Shown piece by piece: positions 14,705 to 23,174 of a DNA stretch of 45,730 nucleotides. Origin of the DNA: Bacteroidales bacterium UBA4347 (GTDB lineage Bacteria; Bacteroidota; Bacteroidia; Bacteroidales; P3); NCBI GenBank assembly GCA_002394185.1, contig DGTB01000085.1, forward strand, positions 1 through 45,730, in the 5' to 3' direction. A program made the position numbers and the translations under genes. Positions within the stretch are counted from its first letter, which is position 1. Each line of letters begins with the position of its first letter. Under the pieces are notes generated by a model. It had not been told where the DNA came from. It worked only from the letters and a program-made list of their open reading frames with translations, and did not search any database.

Positions 14705-15825
14705 TGCATTCTGATGTTTTTATCGGTTAGGAAAAGGTCGTCGAGGGTGGGGTTGGCAATGAACGGGGCGCGCTGCATGGCCTCCTCTACCCTGTCGGCG
14801 ATGTCGAGGAAACGGATCTTCCCGTCGATGAACTGCTGCACCGCCACCTCGTTGGCAGCGTTCATTACACAGGGCATGTTGCCTCCGCGCCCGATGGCCT
14901 GGTAGGCCAGGTCCAGACAGCGGAAGGTCTTGCGGTCGGGCTTTTCGAAGGTGAGGTTGGGATACTGGGCGAAGTCGAGGCGCGGCAGGTGGCTCTCTAT
15001 GCGCTCGGGATAGGAGAAGGCAAACTGGATGGGGGTCTCCATGGAGGGGATGCCCAGCTGGGCCTTGATGCTGCCGTCGCAGAACTGCACCATGGAGTGC
15101 ACCACCGACTGCGGGTGCACTACCACCTCGATGTCCTCCGCGTCGACACCGAAGAGCCATTTGGCTTCAATTACCTCCAGGCCCTTGTTCATCAGCGAGG
15201 CGCTGTCGATGGTCACCTTGCGGCCCATCTTCCAGTTGGGGTGGTTCAGGGCCTGCTCCAGGGTGACGCCCTCCAGCTGTTCGCGTGTACGTCCACGGAA
15301 GGGGCCGCCAGAGGCTGTGAGGAGGATCTTGTCGATGGCACCCTCGCCGATGAGGCATTGGAAGATGGCCGAGTGCTCGCTATCCACAGGCAGTATGGGC
15401 ACATGGTGCTGCTGAGCGGCGGCAGTGACAATGCTGCCGGCCACCACCATGGTCTCCTTGTTGGCCAAAGCAATGGGTTTTCCATACTCGATGGCACGCA
15501 TCGTAGGCCGCACGCCAGCAAATCCCACGATGGCAGCCAACACAAGGTCGATGGTGCTCATCTCCATAAGGTCAGCAATGGCGACCTCGCCGGCAAAAAC
15601 TTTAATGCCATGGGGCTGCAAAGCCTCGCTAACCTGGGTATACTTACTTTCGTCAGCAATGGCCACGGCGTTGGGGTCGAACTCCAATGCCTGCTGGATA
15701 AGCAGGTCGGCATTGCTACCAGCGCACAGCACTTCGACGGCAAAGAGGTCGCGGTGGCGACGGATGACGTTGAGTGCCTGACTCCCAATAGAGCCCGTAG
15801 ATCCTAATATAGCTATTCTTTTCGT
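14701..15825 (-). CDS. dxr: 1-deoxy-D-xylulose 5-phosphate reductoisomerase, with apparent ACG start
   Basis: About 374 residues. The NADPH motif ILGSTGSIGSQAL is at the very N-terminus; ASGGPFRG, NHPNWKMGRKVTIDSASLMNKGLE and the C-terminal MNAANEVAVQ are typical. It makes 2-C-methyl-D-erythritol 4-phosphate in isoprenoid synthesis. Odd: between the upstream in-frame TAA (15838-15840) and the NADPH motif there is no ATG, GTG or TTG. An ACG at 15823-15825 stands exactly where the family starts (xKRIAILGSTG), nine bases after AAGGA; an ATA at 15832-15834 is the other candidate but touches AAGGA. A GTG at 15732 would remove the cofactor motif. So either a rare start, a base error, or an inactivated gene. 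Confidence 0.9.
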   Translation of the reverse strand, partial: TKRIAILGSTGSIGSQALNVIRRHRDLFAVEVLCAGSNADLLIQQALEFDPNAVAIADESKYTQVSEALQPHGIKVFAGEVAIADLMEMSTIDLVLAAIVGFAGVRPTMRAIEYGKPIALANKETMVVAGSIVTAAAQQHHVPILPVDSEHSAIFQCLIGEGAIDKILLTASGGPFRGRTREQLEGVTLEQALNHPNWKMGRKVTIDSASLMNKGLEVIEAKWLFGVDAEDIEVVVHPQSVVHSMVQFCDGSIKAQLGIPSMETPIQFAFSYPERIESHLPRLDFAQYPNLTFEKPDRKTFRCLDLAYQAIGRGGNMPCVMNAANEVAVQQFIDGKIRFLDIADRVEEAMQRAPFIANPTLDDLFLTDKNIRMQ

Positions 15826-15844
15826 AGTACTTATTCCTTATTAT

Positions 15845-16753
15845 TTAGTTGAACGAGATGTATTCCTCTGGATTGACTGGCGACCCATTGACCCACATCT
15901 CGAAATGCAGATGAGGTCCTGGTTCGTGGCTACCCGAATTGCCCACATAGGCGATGGGCTCACCGGCTCTCACTGCGTCCCCCTGGTGTTTGAGGGGCAT
16001 ATTGGTGTTGCGATATACAGTGATGACATTTCCAGGGTGTTGTATAGAAATCACATATCCTGATTCGGCGGTAAACTGGGCCGAAACCACAGTGCCACCA
16101 TAGGCTGCGTAGACTGGCTGCCCTACCGCACCACTAATATCGATGCCCAAGTGGCGGCCCGCTGCATCGAAAAGATTGAGACGATTTCCCTTTAAGGGAG
16201 GGTAGAACAAATGGGAAAGGGCAGGCGAACTCTCGGCATTGGGCACCGAGACAGAAGCCGACTTCACCTGGTAGCGGTTATCCTCGCGTTCCACTTCTTG
16301 GCGGAGCAATGAGTCTTCGACAGAGCGTCGATAGACAGTAGCCAGCTGTTGCAACGTAGCAGTGGAATCGGTGGCAATACTTTGGACATCCTCACCCATC
16401 TCCTTGCCCGACAACACCGCCTGTATTGTGTTCACAAGCCACTCTTGTTCGGCGAGTTGAGTCTCCAAAGAGTCAATCTTTCGTGCATTGACGTATGTTT
16501 GCTCCACCATAGCATTGTCGGTGTAGCCCGGAATCAATTCTCGCAACGGTGTGAAAGCGATGAGAACCGTCGTAAGAACAATGAAGACGATGACAGTGAT
16601 ACCAATAGTGACAAAAAGATTGGTGCCCGACAGTTGGAAGGAAAACTTCTCCTTGAAAGTGTCGGTGTCCATCACCACGAAGCGGTGCTTGTGCTTGATG
16701 ACGTCGGCTACGGGTTTGCTCCGCAACCTATCCCACCATTCTTTTATCTTCAT
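15845..16753 (-). CDS. M23 family (LytM-type) peptidoglycan endopeptidase
   Basis: 302 residues. A cytoplasmic N-terminus of about 45 residues leads into one membrane helix (TNLFVTIGITVIVFIVLTTV), then a periplasmic linker likely forming a coiled coil (residues 85-150) and a C-terminal LytM domain. The metal ligands are visible: HLGID, and GPHLHFEMW with the HxH pair. Known role: cutting peptide cross-links in peptidoglycan, or activating amidases if inactive; the intact ligands favour catalysis. First gene of the M23-dxr-rseP-lptF run, 19 bases before the dxr start. Confidence 0.9.
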   Translation of the reverse strand: MKIKEWWDRLRSKPVADVIKHKHRFVVMDTDTFKEKFSFQLSGTNLFVTIGITVIVFIVLTTVLIAFTPLRELIPGYTDNAMVEQTYVNARKIDSLETQLAEQEWLVNTIQAVLSGKEMGEDVQSIATDSTATLQQLATVYRRSVEDSLLRQEVEREDNRYQVKSASVSVPNAESSPALSHLFYPPLKGNRLNLFDAAGRHLGIDISGAVGQPVYAAYGGTVVSAQFTAESGYVISIQHPGNVITVYRNTNMPLKHQGDAVRAGEPIAYVGNSGSHEPGPHLHFEMWVNGSPVNPEEYISFN

Positions 16754-16774
16754 CGTTCATCTGCTGTGAAAATC

Positions 16775-16832
16775 GAAAGTGGAAAGTGGATGCCTTGCCT
16801 GAACGGCCAGCACTTCCACTTTCCACTTCCCA
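16775..16832. repeat. Inverted pair of heptamer arrays
   Basis: GAAAGTG repeated twice (16775-16788) faces a reverse-complement array of CACTTCC/ACTTTCC units (16811-16832) across a 22-base spacer. The pair fills the short gap between the PpiD-like gene and the M23 peptidase gene and may fold as a hairpin in the transcript. Confidence 0.85.
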
Positions 16833-16852
16833 TTGTCAACTATTCTTTCTGT

Positions 16853-18967
16853 TTAGAAGTGCTCGTTGCGGGTATCTTCAATCTTAGCCTTCTGACGAAG
16901 CACCTCGGTAATCTGACGCACTTTGTTGCGGTAGCCCTGCTCAAGCTGAGTCTTCATCAGGTTGGCATCCATGCCTTCGGCCTGGGCCTTGCCGTCAACC
17001 TGCACCATGTAGATACCGTTGGCGCCCTTGATGGGATTGGTCATACCGCTCTTGGTGGCAGCAATAACGGACTGGACCTTAGGCTCCATACCGAACTTGC
17101 CAAAGTAGTTGCCGCCGTAGGAGACACTGTCGAGAGTGTCGACGGTCATATTCACTTTGGTGGCGAAGGAGTTGATATCCTTGGCAACCTTGGCGGCCTC
17201 TTCGGCACGAGCCAACTGAAGCTCAGCCTTCTTTTCGCGGCGCACATCCTGCTCAATCATAGGACGAACCTGCTCGAGGGTAGCATAGCCTTTCTTATAG
17301 ATCTCTTTCAAGGCGGGGACAATATACATGCCGTCGCATTCGTAGACCTGATCGGCCACAGCACCCATCTGGGTTTCCTTGTTGAAAGCCCAGCGCACAA
17401 TCTCACGAGCGTTGTTCACACCAGGAAGGCCTTCCGACATCATAGCCACACGAGCATTGCGCACCTGCAAGTTCTCCTGCTGGGCACTGGCCTCGAACGA
17501 TTTAATGGTTCGGTTCTGGGAAGCGAACTTATGAGCGGCGGTGTAGACTGCATCATTGGTAGCCTTCGAGGGGACAATCTCACGAGTGATGAGAGCAACA
17601 CGGTATTTCTTGGTGGCGGGGGTCTTATCGGTGACCTTCACAATGAAGTAGCCGATACCATCAGGACGCTCATAGATGAAGTGTCCTCCAACAGGGGTGT
17701 TGACAATCTGCTCGTTGAGCACACCATAGTTGCCATCAAGCTGCCAATCCATGTCTCCCTTGGTCTCGCTCTTCTGAGGATCGTCGCTGAACTGCTCCAC
17801 GGCATCCTCAAAATTGATACGGTTGGCGTTGAGCATGGCAAGCACGCTGTCGGCCAAATGCTTGGCTTGTTCCTCACTGCGGGTGGTAATGTTGCCGCCC
17901 ACTTTGCTGTTGAAGATATAGATGACACTGGCGCGCAAGCTGTCGGGACGCACAGCGGTACCCATCACCTTGGCCATCATCCATTCATTACCCACAATGG
18001 CGGGCTCAATCATCGTACCAGCAGCGGCAGCCTCAATCTGGACATCCATAGGGGCGCGGAAACTACTGGCCTTGACGTAGCTGGAGTCGTAGCTGCGGCT
18101 CGACTCACCATTGACGAAATAAGGAATCTCCTCGTCTTCGATAGTCTGGAACTCTTCCCAAGTTTTCTTGACAGAGGCCTCGATGTCAGCCAAGTCTTGT
18201 GCGGTGGGGTTCACCGGATAGGCAATGAACTCCAGGTCACGCAGCTCATCAACCACGCGGAACTCATTCTTATGCTCGTCATAATATTTCTTGTAGTCAG
18301 CATCGGCAAGGGTCACCTCGTCGTCGCTCACACTCTGGAAGGGCAGAGCCACCACACGGACATTGGAGACCTCCTGGGTGTAGGCAGCCACCTTCTCGGC
18401 CAAGGTTTTAGGCATGTAGAAGCCGGAGAGAATCAGAGAGGCATACTTCTGCTGCATACGATCCTTCTTCACAGCCTTTTCCACCTCGACCCACTGCAGG
18501 CGCTGGGCAGTATCCATGGCGCTGAGGTTCTCGATGGTACGACGCACGCCGAGGGTGTCGTAAACACCTGTCTGGGGATTTGTAAAATACTGACGGAGTA
18601 AGGGGTGGATGAATTTACCAGTGTACATGTCGCCCATCTCATTGGAGGTCACCTGCAGACCCAGCATGCCAGCCTGCTCCTCGAAGAGAGTCTCTTCAAC
18701 GAACTCGGCCCACACGCTCTCGCGGATGCGGCTCTGCATCTCCGAAGGAATCTGGGCCACCTGCTGCTGCATCTTGTAGTTGGTCTCGGCACGCTCGACC
18801 AACTCGTCGAAACGCTGACGCGTCATCGTCTCGCCGTTCACAGAACCCATATCGGGTATACCACGATTGTTCTTGGTCAAGTCACCAAGGATGAACGCAA
18901 TAATAGCAATACCGACCAGCAGTACTGCCACCCACGAATGTTTTCTAATACTTCCAATAATTCCCAT
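16853..18967 (-). CDS. PpiD/SurA-type periplasmic peptidyl-prolyl isomerase
   Basis: 704 residues. One N-terminal membrane anchor (WVAVLLVGIAIIAFILGDL) follows IGSIRKHS, then a SurA-like chaperone domain (about 50-270), a parvulin-type region around residues 345-460 (FEDAVEQFSDDPQKSETKGDMDW and GHFIYERPDGIGYFIVKV) and a second, degenerate one near the C-terminus. Known role: folding and delivery of outer-membrane proteins at the inner-membrane surface. Single gene with its own promoter box 79 bases upstream. Confidence 0.88.
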   Translation of the reverse strand: MGIIGSIRKHSWVAVLLVGIAIIAFILGDLTKNNRGIPDMGSVNGETMTRQRFDELVERAETNYKMQQQVAQIPSEMQSRIRESVWAEFVEETLFEEQAGMLGLQVTSNEMGDMYTGKFIHPLLRQYFTNPQTGVYDTLGVRRTIENLSAMDTAQRLQWVEVEKAVKKDRMQQKYASLILSGFYMPKTLAEKVAAYTQEVSNVRVVALPFQSVSDDEVTLADADYKKYYDEHKNEFRVVDELRDLEFIAYPVNPTAQDLADIEASVKKTWEEFQTIEDEEIPYFVNGESSRSYDSSYVKASSFRAPMDVQIEAAAAGTMIEPAIVGNEWMMAKVMGTAVRPDSLRASVIYIFNSKVGGNITTRSEEQAKHLADSVLAMLNANRINFEDAVEQFSDDPQKSETKGDMDWQLDGNYGVLNEQIVNTPVGGHFIYERPDGIGYFIVKVTDKTPATKKYRVALITREIVPSKATNDAVYTAAHKFASQNRTIKSFEASAQQENLQVRNARVAMMSEGLPGVNNAREIVRWAFNKETQMGAVADQVYECDGMYIVPALKEIYKKGYATLEQVRPMIEQDVRREKKAELQLARAEEAAKVAKDINSFATKVNMTVDTLDSVSYGGNYFGKFGMEPKVQSVIAATKSGMTNPIKGANGIYMVQVDGKAQAEGMDANLMKTQLEQGYRNKVRQITEVLRQKAKIEDTRNEHF

Positions 18968-19045
18968 TTTGTTTAGTTTGTTTTTTAGCGCACTATGTGC
19001 TTTTTGTTATTATTTTTATTTATTTTTTTTCTTTAAATTAAGTTT

Positions 19046-19054
19046 GCAAAAGTA
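19046..19054 (-). promoter_or_regulatory. Bacteroidota -7 box for the PpiD-like gene
   Basis: TACTTTTGC on the minus strand, 79 bases upstream of the start, in an AT-rich leader. No clear -33 TTTG. Confidence 0.6.
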
Positions 19055-19205
19055 CAAAGAATTATTTTTTTAGAAAAATTTTTTTTACTCCACACAATGG
19101 TTCAATTTTATAAAATACATAAAATCAGTAACGAAGAGAATGAATTTTTCTTCATCTGCAATGGATCTCCTACTGGCAAAAACAATCTACAGAACCCTCT
19201 GGCGT

Positions 19206-19676
19206 TCAAAAATCGAACGAAAAGGGCAACAGACTCGCCACACTTGGAAACACTCTCACGTATCCGTTCTTCAGGTAGCACAACACACGCAACGGATGCT
19301 TCTGACGTTGCTCGTATTCCATCAATACCTGACGGCAGGCGCCACAAGGCGATGCCTCACATAATTCTCCCTTTTCGTTCCTGCCCACAATAGCCAAAGT
19401 CTCATACACTTGCACATCTGGACGTTGAGCCGAAGCGGCAAAAACAGCCGTCCTCTCGGCGCAAAGACCAGACGGGTAGGCTGCATTCTCCTGATTGTTG
19501 CCACACACCACTGTGCCGTCAGCCAGCCGGAGTGCCGCCCCTACATGGAAGTGCGAATAGGGAGCGTATGCCCCGTCGGCAGCCTCGACGGCCTTCTGCA
19601 TCAACTCGCGGTCAGCTGCATCCGGCAAATTCGACAATTCAAACTCTTGATAATTGATAACCAATTCTTTATCCAT
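19206..19676 (-). CDS. cdd: Cytidine deaminase
   Basis: 156 residues from the ATG at 19676. The zinc site is complete: CAERTAVFAA with the Cys and catalytic Glu, and SPCGACRQ with the other two Cys ligands. Substrate residues NNQENAAYPSGL match the homotetrameric (T-CDA) type. It converts cytidine and deoxycytidine to uridine and deoxyuridine in pyrimidine salvage. A -7 box lies 23 bases upstream. Confidence 0.95.
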   Translation of the reverse strand: MDKELVINYQEFELSNLPDAADRELMQKAVEAADGAYAPYSHFHVGAALRLADGTVVCGNNQENAAYPSGLCAERTAVFAASAQRPDVQVYETLAIVGRNEKGELCEASPCGACRQVLMEYEQRQKHPLRVLCYLKNGYVRVFPSVASLLPFSFDF

Positions 19677-19698
19677 ATATTTCAAATTTTTTCTCATT

Positions 19699-19707
19699 GC
19701 AAAATTA
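19699..19707 (-). promoter_or_regulatory. Bacteroidota -7 box for cytidine deaminase
   Basis: TAATTTTGC on the minus strand, 23 bases from the start codon. A T-rich TTTC/TTTG stretch 15-20 bases further up may serve as -33. Confidence 0.6.
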
Positions 19708-19763
19708 ATCAAAAAAAACAATCAAAGAAACCATTTTTTTAACTATCACATAATCAGCACTAT

Positions 19764-19825
19764 CTCCTTATCATCTCCTTACCAACTCCCACCCAACTCC
19801 TACCCAACTCCTACCATTGTAGGAG
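19764..19825. repeat. Hairpin plus 11-bp tandem array, copy 2
   Basis: Four 11-bp units (CTCCTTATCAT, CTCCTTACCAA, CTCCCACCCAA, CTCCTACCCAA) lead into the hairpin CTCCTAC-CATT-GTAGGAG (19808-19825). It is the reverse-complement counterpart of 11686-11747, here between the cdd promoter and the polymerase gene. Confidence 0.9.
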
Positions 19826-19933
19826 ATGGTTGGTCGATGGTAAAGCCGTCGAAGGGTGAAAAAGTCATATACGTAGCACACAATATTCTGTCGAAAAATA
19901 CGTTTCTCGATAGCCAGTGTTTTACAACCACCC

Positions 19934-21430
19934 ATGCAGGCCAACCGCACATATATTGCCATCGACCTCAAGTCGTTCTACGCCTCGGTAGAGTGCGTGG
20001 AGCGGGGCCTCGACCCATTGACTACCAATCTGGTGGTGGCCGACGCCAGCCGAACGGAGAAAACCATCTGCCTGGCAGTAACGCCGTCGCTCAAGGCCTA
20101 TGGTATCGGCGGTCGTGCGCGGTTGTTCGAGGTAGTGCAGCGCGTGCGGCAGGTCAACGCCCAGCGGCGGCGCAATGCCCCTGGCTATCAGCTGCAGGGC
20201 GAGGCCACCGACAGTCGTGACCTGGCTGCGCACCCCGAAAAGGCCCTGGGCTATCTGGTGGCGCCGCCTCGCATGGCCTACTATATTGATTATAGCGCCC
20301 GTATCTACAGCATATACCTGAAATACATAGCCCCGGAGGACATCCATGTCTACTCGGTCGACGAGGTGTTCATGGACGTCACCAACTACCTGGGAACATA
20401 CAAGATAACGTCCCATGAACTGGCTCGTCGCATGATTGCTCATGTGCTGCGTGAAACCGGCATCACGGCTACCGCCGGCATCGGCACCAACCTCTACCTT
20501 TGCAAGGTAGCTATGGACATCGTTGCCAAGCATATACCCGCCGACAAAGACGGCGTGCGCATCGCCGAGCTGGACGAAATGAGCTACCGCCGTCTGCTGT
20601 GGAGCCACCGGCCGCTGACGGACTTCTGGCGTGTCGGTCACGGCATTGCGCACAAGCTTGAGGCATGCGGTATGCACACCATGGGCGACGTAGCCAGACA
20701 ATCTATTGATAACGAATCACTACTGTACAAACTCTTCGGTGTCAACGCCGAGCTTCTCATCGACCATGCCTGGGGTTGGGAGCCGTGCACCATGAAGGCC
20801 ATCAAAAGCTACCGTCCGCGCAGCAACTCCTTCAGTTCCGGCCAGGTGCTCTCCGAACCCTATACCTTCAAAAAAGCGCGCGTAGTAATGCGCGAAATGG
20901 CCGACGCCATGGCCCTCAAACTGGTGAGCCTCCGACTGGTGACCAACCAGATTGGCATCTACGTCAACTATGACGCAGAAAGCTTGAAACAAGGTACTTA
21001 CACCGGTGATATTGTGGACGACTACTATGGTCGCAACGTACCCAAACCAGCTCACGCCGGTGCCAACCTCCCCCACCCCACTTCCTCAGCGCGTATCCTC
21101 ACCGAGGTTGTAGTGCAACTCTTTGACCAGTGTGTCAATCCAAAGCTCCTTGTCCGTCGGCTTACCATCACTGTCAATCAAGTGATTGATGAAAACGACA
21201 GCAGTGTCACCCACCCGGTGACGCAACTCGACATGTTCACCGACTATGAACAATTGGAACGCGAGCAGAAGGCCGTGAAGTCCGCCCTCGACAAGGAGCG
21301 GCGCATGCAAGAGGCCGTGCTCAATATCAAGCGCAAGTTCAACAAGAACGCCATTTTCAAAGGCATGGACCTCGAGGAGGGGGCCACCGCCCGCGAGCGC
21401 AACAGCCAGATAGGAGGGCACAAGGCGTAG
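19934..21430 (+). CDS. Y-family translesion DNA polymerase (UmuC/UvrX-like)
   Basis: 498 residues. The catalytic core is clear: the first Asp in YIAIDLKSFYASVE (residues 7-20), the acidic pair in YSVDEVFMDVT near residue 143, and TATAGIGTNLYLCKVAMD. The helix-hairpin-helix thumb and the little-finger domain follow; the C-terminal 80 residues are charged and coil-like, with QLDMF at about 432 resembling a clamp-binding peptide. Known role: error-prone synthesis past DNA damage. The next gene is a YolD-like protein, the pairing known for UvrX-type polymerases of Firmicutes. The promoter is unclear; a TACGTTTC near 19898 is only a partial match. Confidence 0.9.
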   Translation: MQANRTYIAIDLKSFYASVECVERGLDPLTTNLVVADASRTEKTICLAVTPSLKAYGIGGRARLFEVVQRVRQVNAQRRRNAPGYQLQGEATDSRDLAAHPEKALGYLVAPPRMAYYIDYSARIYSIYLKYIAPEDIHVYSVDEVFMDVTNYLGTYKITSHELARRMIAHVLRETGITATAGIGTNLYLCKVAMDIVAKHIPADKDGVRIAELDEMSYRRLLWSHRPLTDFWRVGHGIAHKLEACGMHTMGDVARQSIDNESLLYKLFGVNAELLIDHAWGWEPCTMKAIKSYRPRSNSFSSGQVLSEPYTFKKARVVMREMADAMALKLVSLRLVTNQIGIYVNYDAESLKQGTYTGDIVDDYYGRNVPKPAHAGANLPHPTSSARILTEVVVQLFDQCVNPKLLVRRLTITVNQVIDENDSSVTHPVTQLDMFTDYEQLEREQKAVKSALDKERRMQEAVLNIKRKFNKNAIFKGMDLEEGATARERNSQIGGHKA

Positions 21431-21463
21431 TTAAGAGTTATGAATTAAGAGTTTAGAGTTATG
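21429..21463. repeat. Heptamer array bridging a stop and a start codon
   Basis: Five 7-bp units (AGTTAAG, AGTTATG, AATTAAG, AGTTTAG, AGTTATG). The first unit supplies the last two bases of the polymerase's TAG stop codon and the last unit supplies the ATG of the YolD-like gene. Confidence 0.9.
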
Positions 21464-21673
21464 GAATACGACGATATCATCAACCTTCCGCACCATGTGT
21501 CAACCCACTTTCCGCGCATGAGCCTGGAGAACCGCGCCGCGCAGTTTGCACCCTTCGCCGCACTGACGGGCCTCGAGGCCGCCATCCGTCGCGCGGCGCA
21601 GCACCCCGACGAACAGGTATATTTCGACGACGACATGATGCAAAGTCTTTACAATGAACCCCTTGACGAGTAG
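21461..21673 (+). CDS. YolD-like protein
   Basis: 70 residues. The pattern YDDIINLPHH, PRMSLENRAAQFAPFAALTG and the acidic tail match the YolD-like family as I know it from Bacillus and phages. The family is often encoded beside a Y-family polymerase and has been suggested to be functionally analogous to UmuD; direct evidence is limited. The ATG is embedded in a 7-bp array. It ends six bases before dus. Confidence 0.8.
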   Translation: MEYDDIINLPHHVSTHFPRMSLENRAAQFAPFAALTGLEAAIRRAAQHPDEQVYFDDDMMQSLYNEPLDE

Positions 21674-21679
21674 CAAAAT

Positions 21680-22651
21680 ATGAACCACACCGACAATATT
21701 TCCCCCATCATAGGCCTCTCCCCCATGGACGACATCACCGACCTCCCCTTCCGCCAGCTGTGCAAGGAGATGGGGGCCAACCTGTTGATTACGGAGTTCA
21801 TAGCCTCCGAAGCCCTCAACCGCGACGCCGAGAAGAGCATGCGCAAGATGCGTTTCACTCCGGAGCAGCGGCCCATTGGCATTCAGGTGTTTGGCGCCAA
21901 CGAGGAGGAGCTGCTGCAATGCCTCGAGGTGGTGGAGCAGGCCGAGCCGGATTTCATCGACATCAACTGGGGATGCCCCGTGCGCAAGGTGGCCGGCAAG
22001 GGGGCCGGCTCCGGCATCCTGCAAGACATACCTAAAATGCTTAGAATCACCGCCGCTATGGTGCAGCGGGCGCACCTGCCGGTGACCGTCAAAACCCGCT
22101 TGGCGTACAATGCTGATTCCATGCCAGTTACCGATTTTGCCGAAGCGCTTCAGGACACAGGCATTGCGGCCCTCAGCATCCATGGACGCACTAAGACTCA
22201 GATGTATAGCGGCGTTGCCGACTGGACCATGATCGGGGAGGTGAAGCGGAACCCCCGCATCCACATCCCGATCTACGGCAACGGCGACATCACCTCGGCC
22301 ACGCAAACCGTTGATAACATGAGTCGTTACGGTGTCGACGGGGTACTTATCGGCCGTGGCGCCATCGGCAACCCTTGGATCTTTGAGCAATGCCAGCGTG
22401 CTCTGCAGGGACTGCCCGAGAGGGAGATCACCGTGGCCGAGCGCGTGGCCGTCTGCCGTCGCCATCTGCAGGCAGCCATCGACTTCAAGGGCGAACGCAC
22501 GGCCATCTTCGAAATGCGCAAGCACTATGGCAACTACTTCCGTGGACTCTTCAATTTCAAGCCGTTCCGCCTCGCCCTTGTCGCCACGCCCACAGCCGAG
22601 GCCACCTTCGAAGTCCTCGACCGCATTGCCGAACACTATGCCACACAATAA
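21680..22651 (+). CDS. dus: tRNA-dihydrouridine synthase
   Basis: 323 residues, a flavin TIM barrel. GLSPMDDITDLPFR starts the barrel, DINWGCPVRKV contains the catalytic Cys, and GVLIGRGAIGNPW holds the FMN-phosphate site. The family reduces uridines in tRNA D-loops with NADPH. DusB-like by length and motifs, but the target position cannot be assigned. It lies six bases after the YolD-like gene and 30 before smpB, so the plus-strand genes may be one transcript. Confidence 0.93.
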   Translation: MNHTDNISPIIGLSPMDDITDLPFRQLCKEMGANLLITEFIASEALNRDAEKSMRKMRFTPEQRPIGIQVFGANEEELLQCLEVVEQAEPDFIDINWGCPVRKVAGKGAGSGILQDIPKMLRITAAMVQRAHLPVTVKTRLAYNADSMPVTDFAEALQDTGIAALSIHGRTKTQMYSGVADWTMIGEVKRNPRIHIPIYGNGDITSATQTVDNMSRYGVDGVLIGRGAIGNPWIFEQCQRALQGLPEREITVAERVAVCRRHLQAAIDFKGERTAIFEMRKHYGNYFRGLFNFKPFRLALVATPTAEATFEVLDRIAEHYATQ

Positions 22652-22681
22652 ATATTGCTTTTTGTCGTTACAAGGAACGTT

Positions 22682-23134
22682 ATGGAAGAAAAGAACATAA
22701 TAGAAATCAAGAATAAACGCGCCGCATACGAGTACTTCCTCATGGACGAGTACACGGCAGGTATCGTGCTGATGGGCAGCGAGATAAAGAGCATCCGCGA
22801 GGGCAAGGCCAACCTGAGCGACGCCTGGTGCACCTTCGTGGGCAACGAGCTGTTTGTGCGCGACATGCACATCTCCGAGTACAAGTTCGGCTCCTACTGG
22901 GGCCACCAGGCCAAGCGCGACCGCAAGCTGTTGCTCAACCGTCGCGAGCTGCGCAAGCTGCAGAACAAAATCAAGGAGCGCGGCTACACCATCGTGCCCG
23001 TGCTGCTTTTCGTCAACCCCCAGGGCTATGCCAAGCTCACCATCGCCCTCGCCAAGGGTAAACACCACTACGACAAGCGCGAAACCATCAAGGCCAAAGA
23101 CTCGCGTCGCGACATGGAAAGGGAGTTGGCATAG
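22682..23134 (+). CDS. smpB: SsrA-binding protein SmpB
   Basis: 150 residues from the ATG at 22682. IIEIKNKRAAYEYF, GIVLMGSEIKSIREGKANLSDAW and the C-terminal GKHHYDKRETIKAKDSRRDMERELA tail are diagnostic. It binds tmRNA and guides it to stalled ribosomes for trans-translation. The tmRNA gene itself is not in the window. An octamer array fills the spacer to lysC. Confidence 0.97.
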   Translation: MEEKNIIEIKNKRAAYEYFLMDEYTAGIVLMGSEIKSIREGKANLSDAWCTFVGNELFVRDMHISEYKFGSYWGHQAKRDRKLLLNRRELRKLQNKIKERGYTIVPVLLFVNPQGYAKLTIALAKGKHHYDKRETIKAKDSRRDMERELA

Positions 23135-23138
23135 CGGA

Positions 23139-23170
23139 GTAGTTAAGTAGACAGTAGTTAAGTAGTTAAG
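23139..23170. repeat. Array of GTAGTTAA units between smpB and lysC
   Basis: GTAGTTAA at 23139-23146, 23154-23161 and 23162-23169, with a 7-base GTAGACA between the first and second. It ends five bases before the lysC start. Confidence 0.85.
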
Positions 23171-23174
23171 AGAG

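Noticed and set aside
16349..18601. A 750-codon open frame antisense to the PpiD-like gene
   Set aside because: It is His/Gly/Leu-rich as expected of the complement of a biased coding sequence; the minus-strand protein has clear domains and an anchor.
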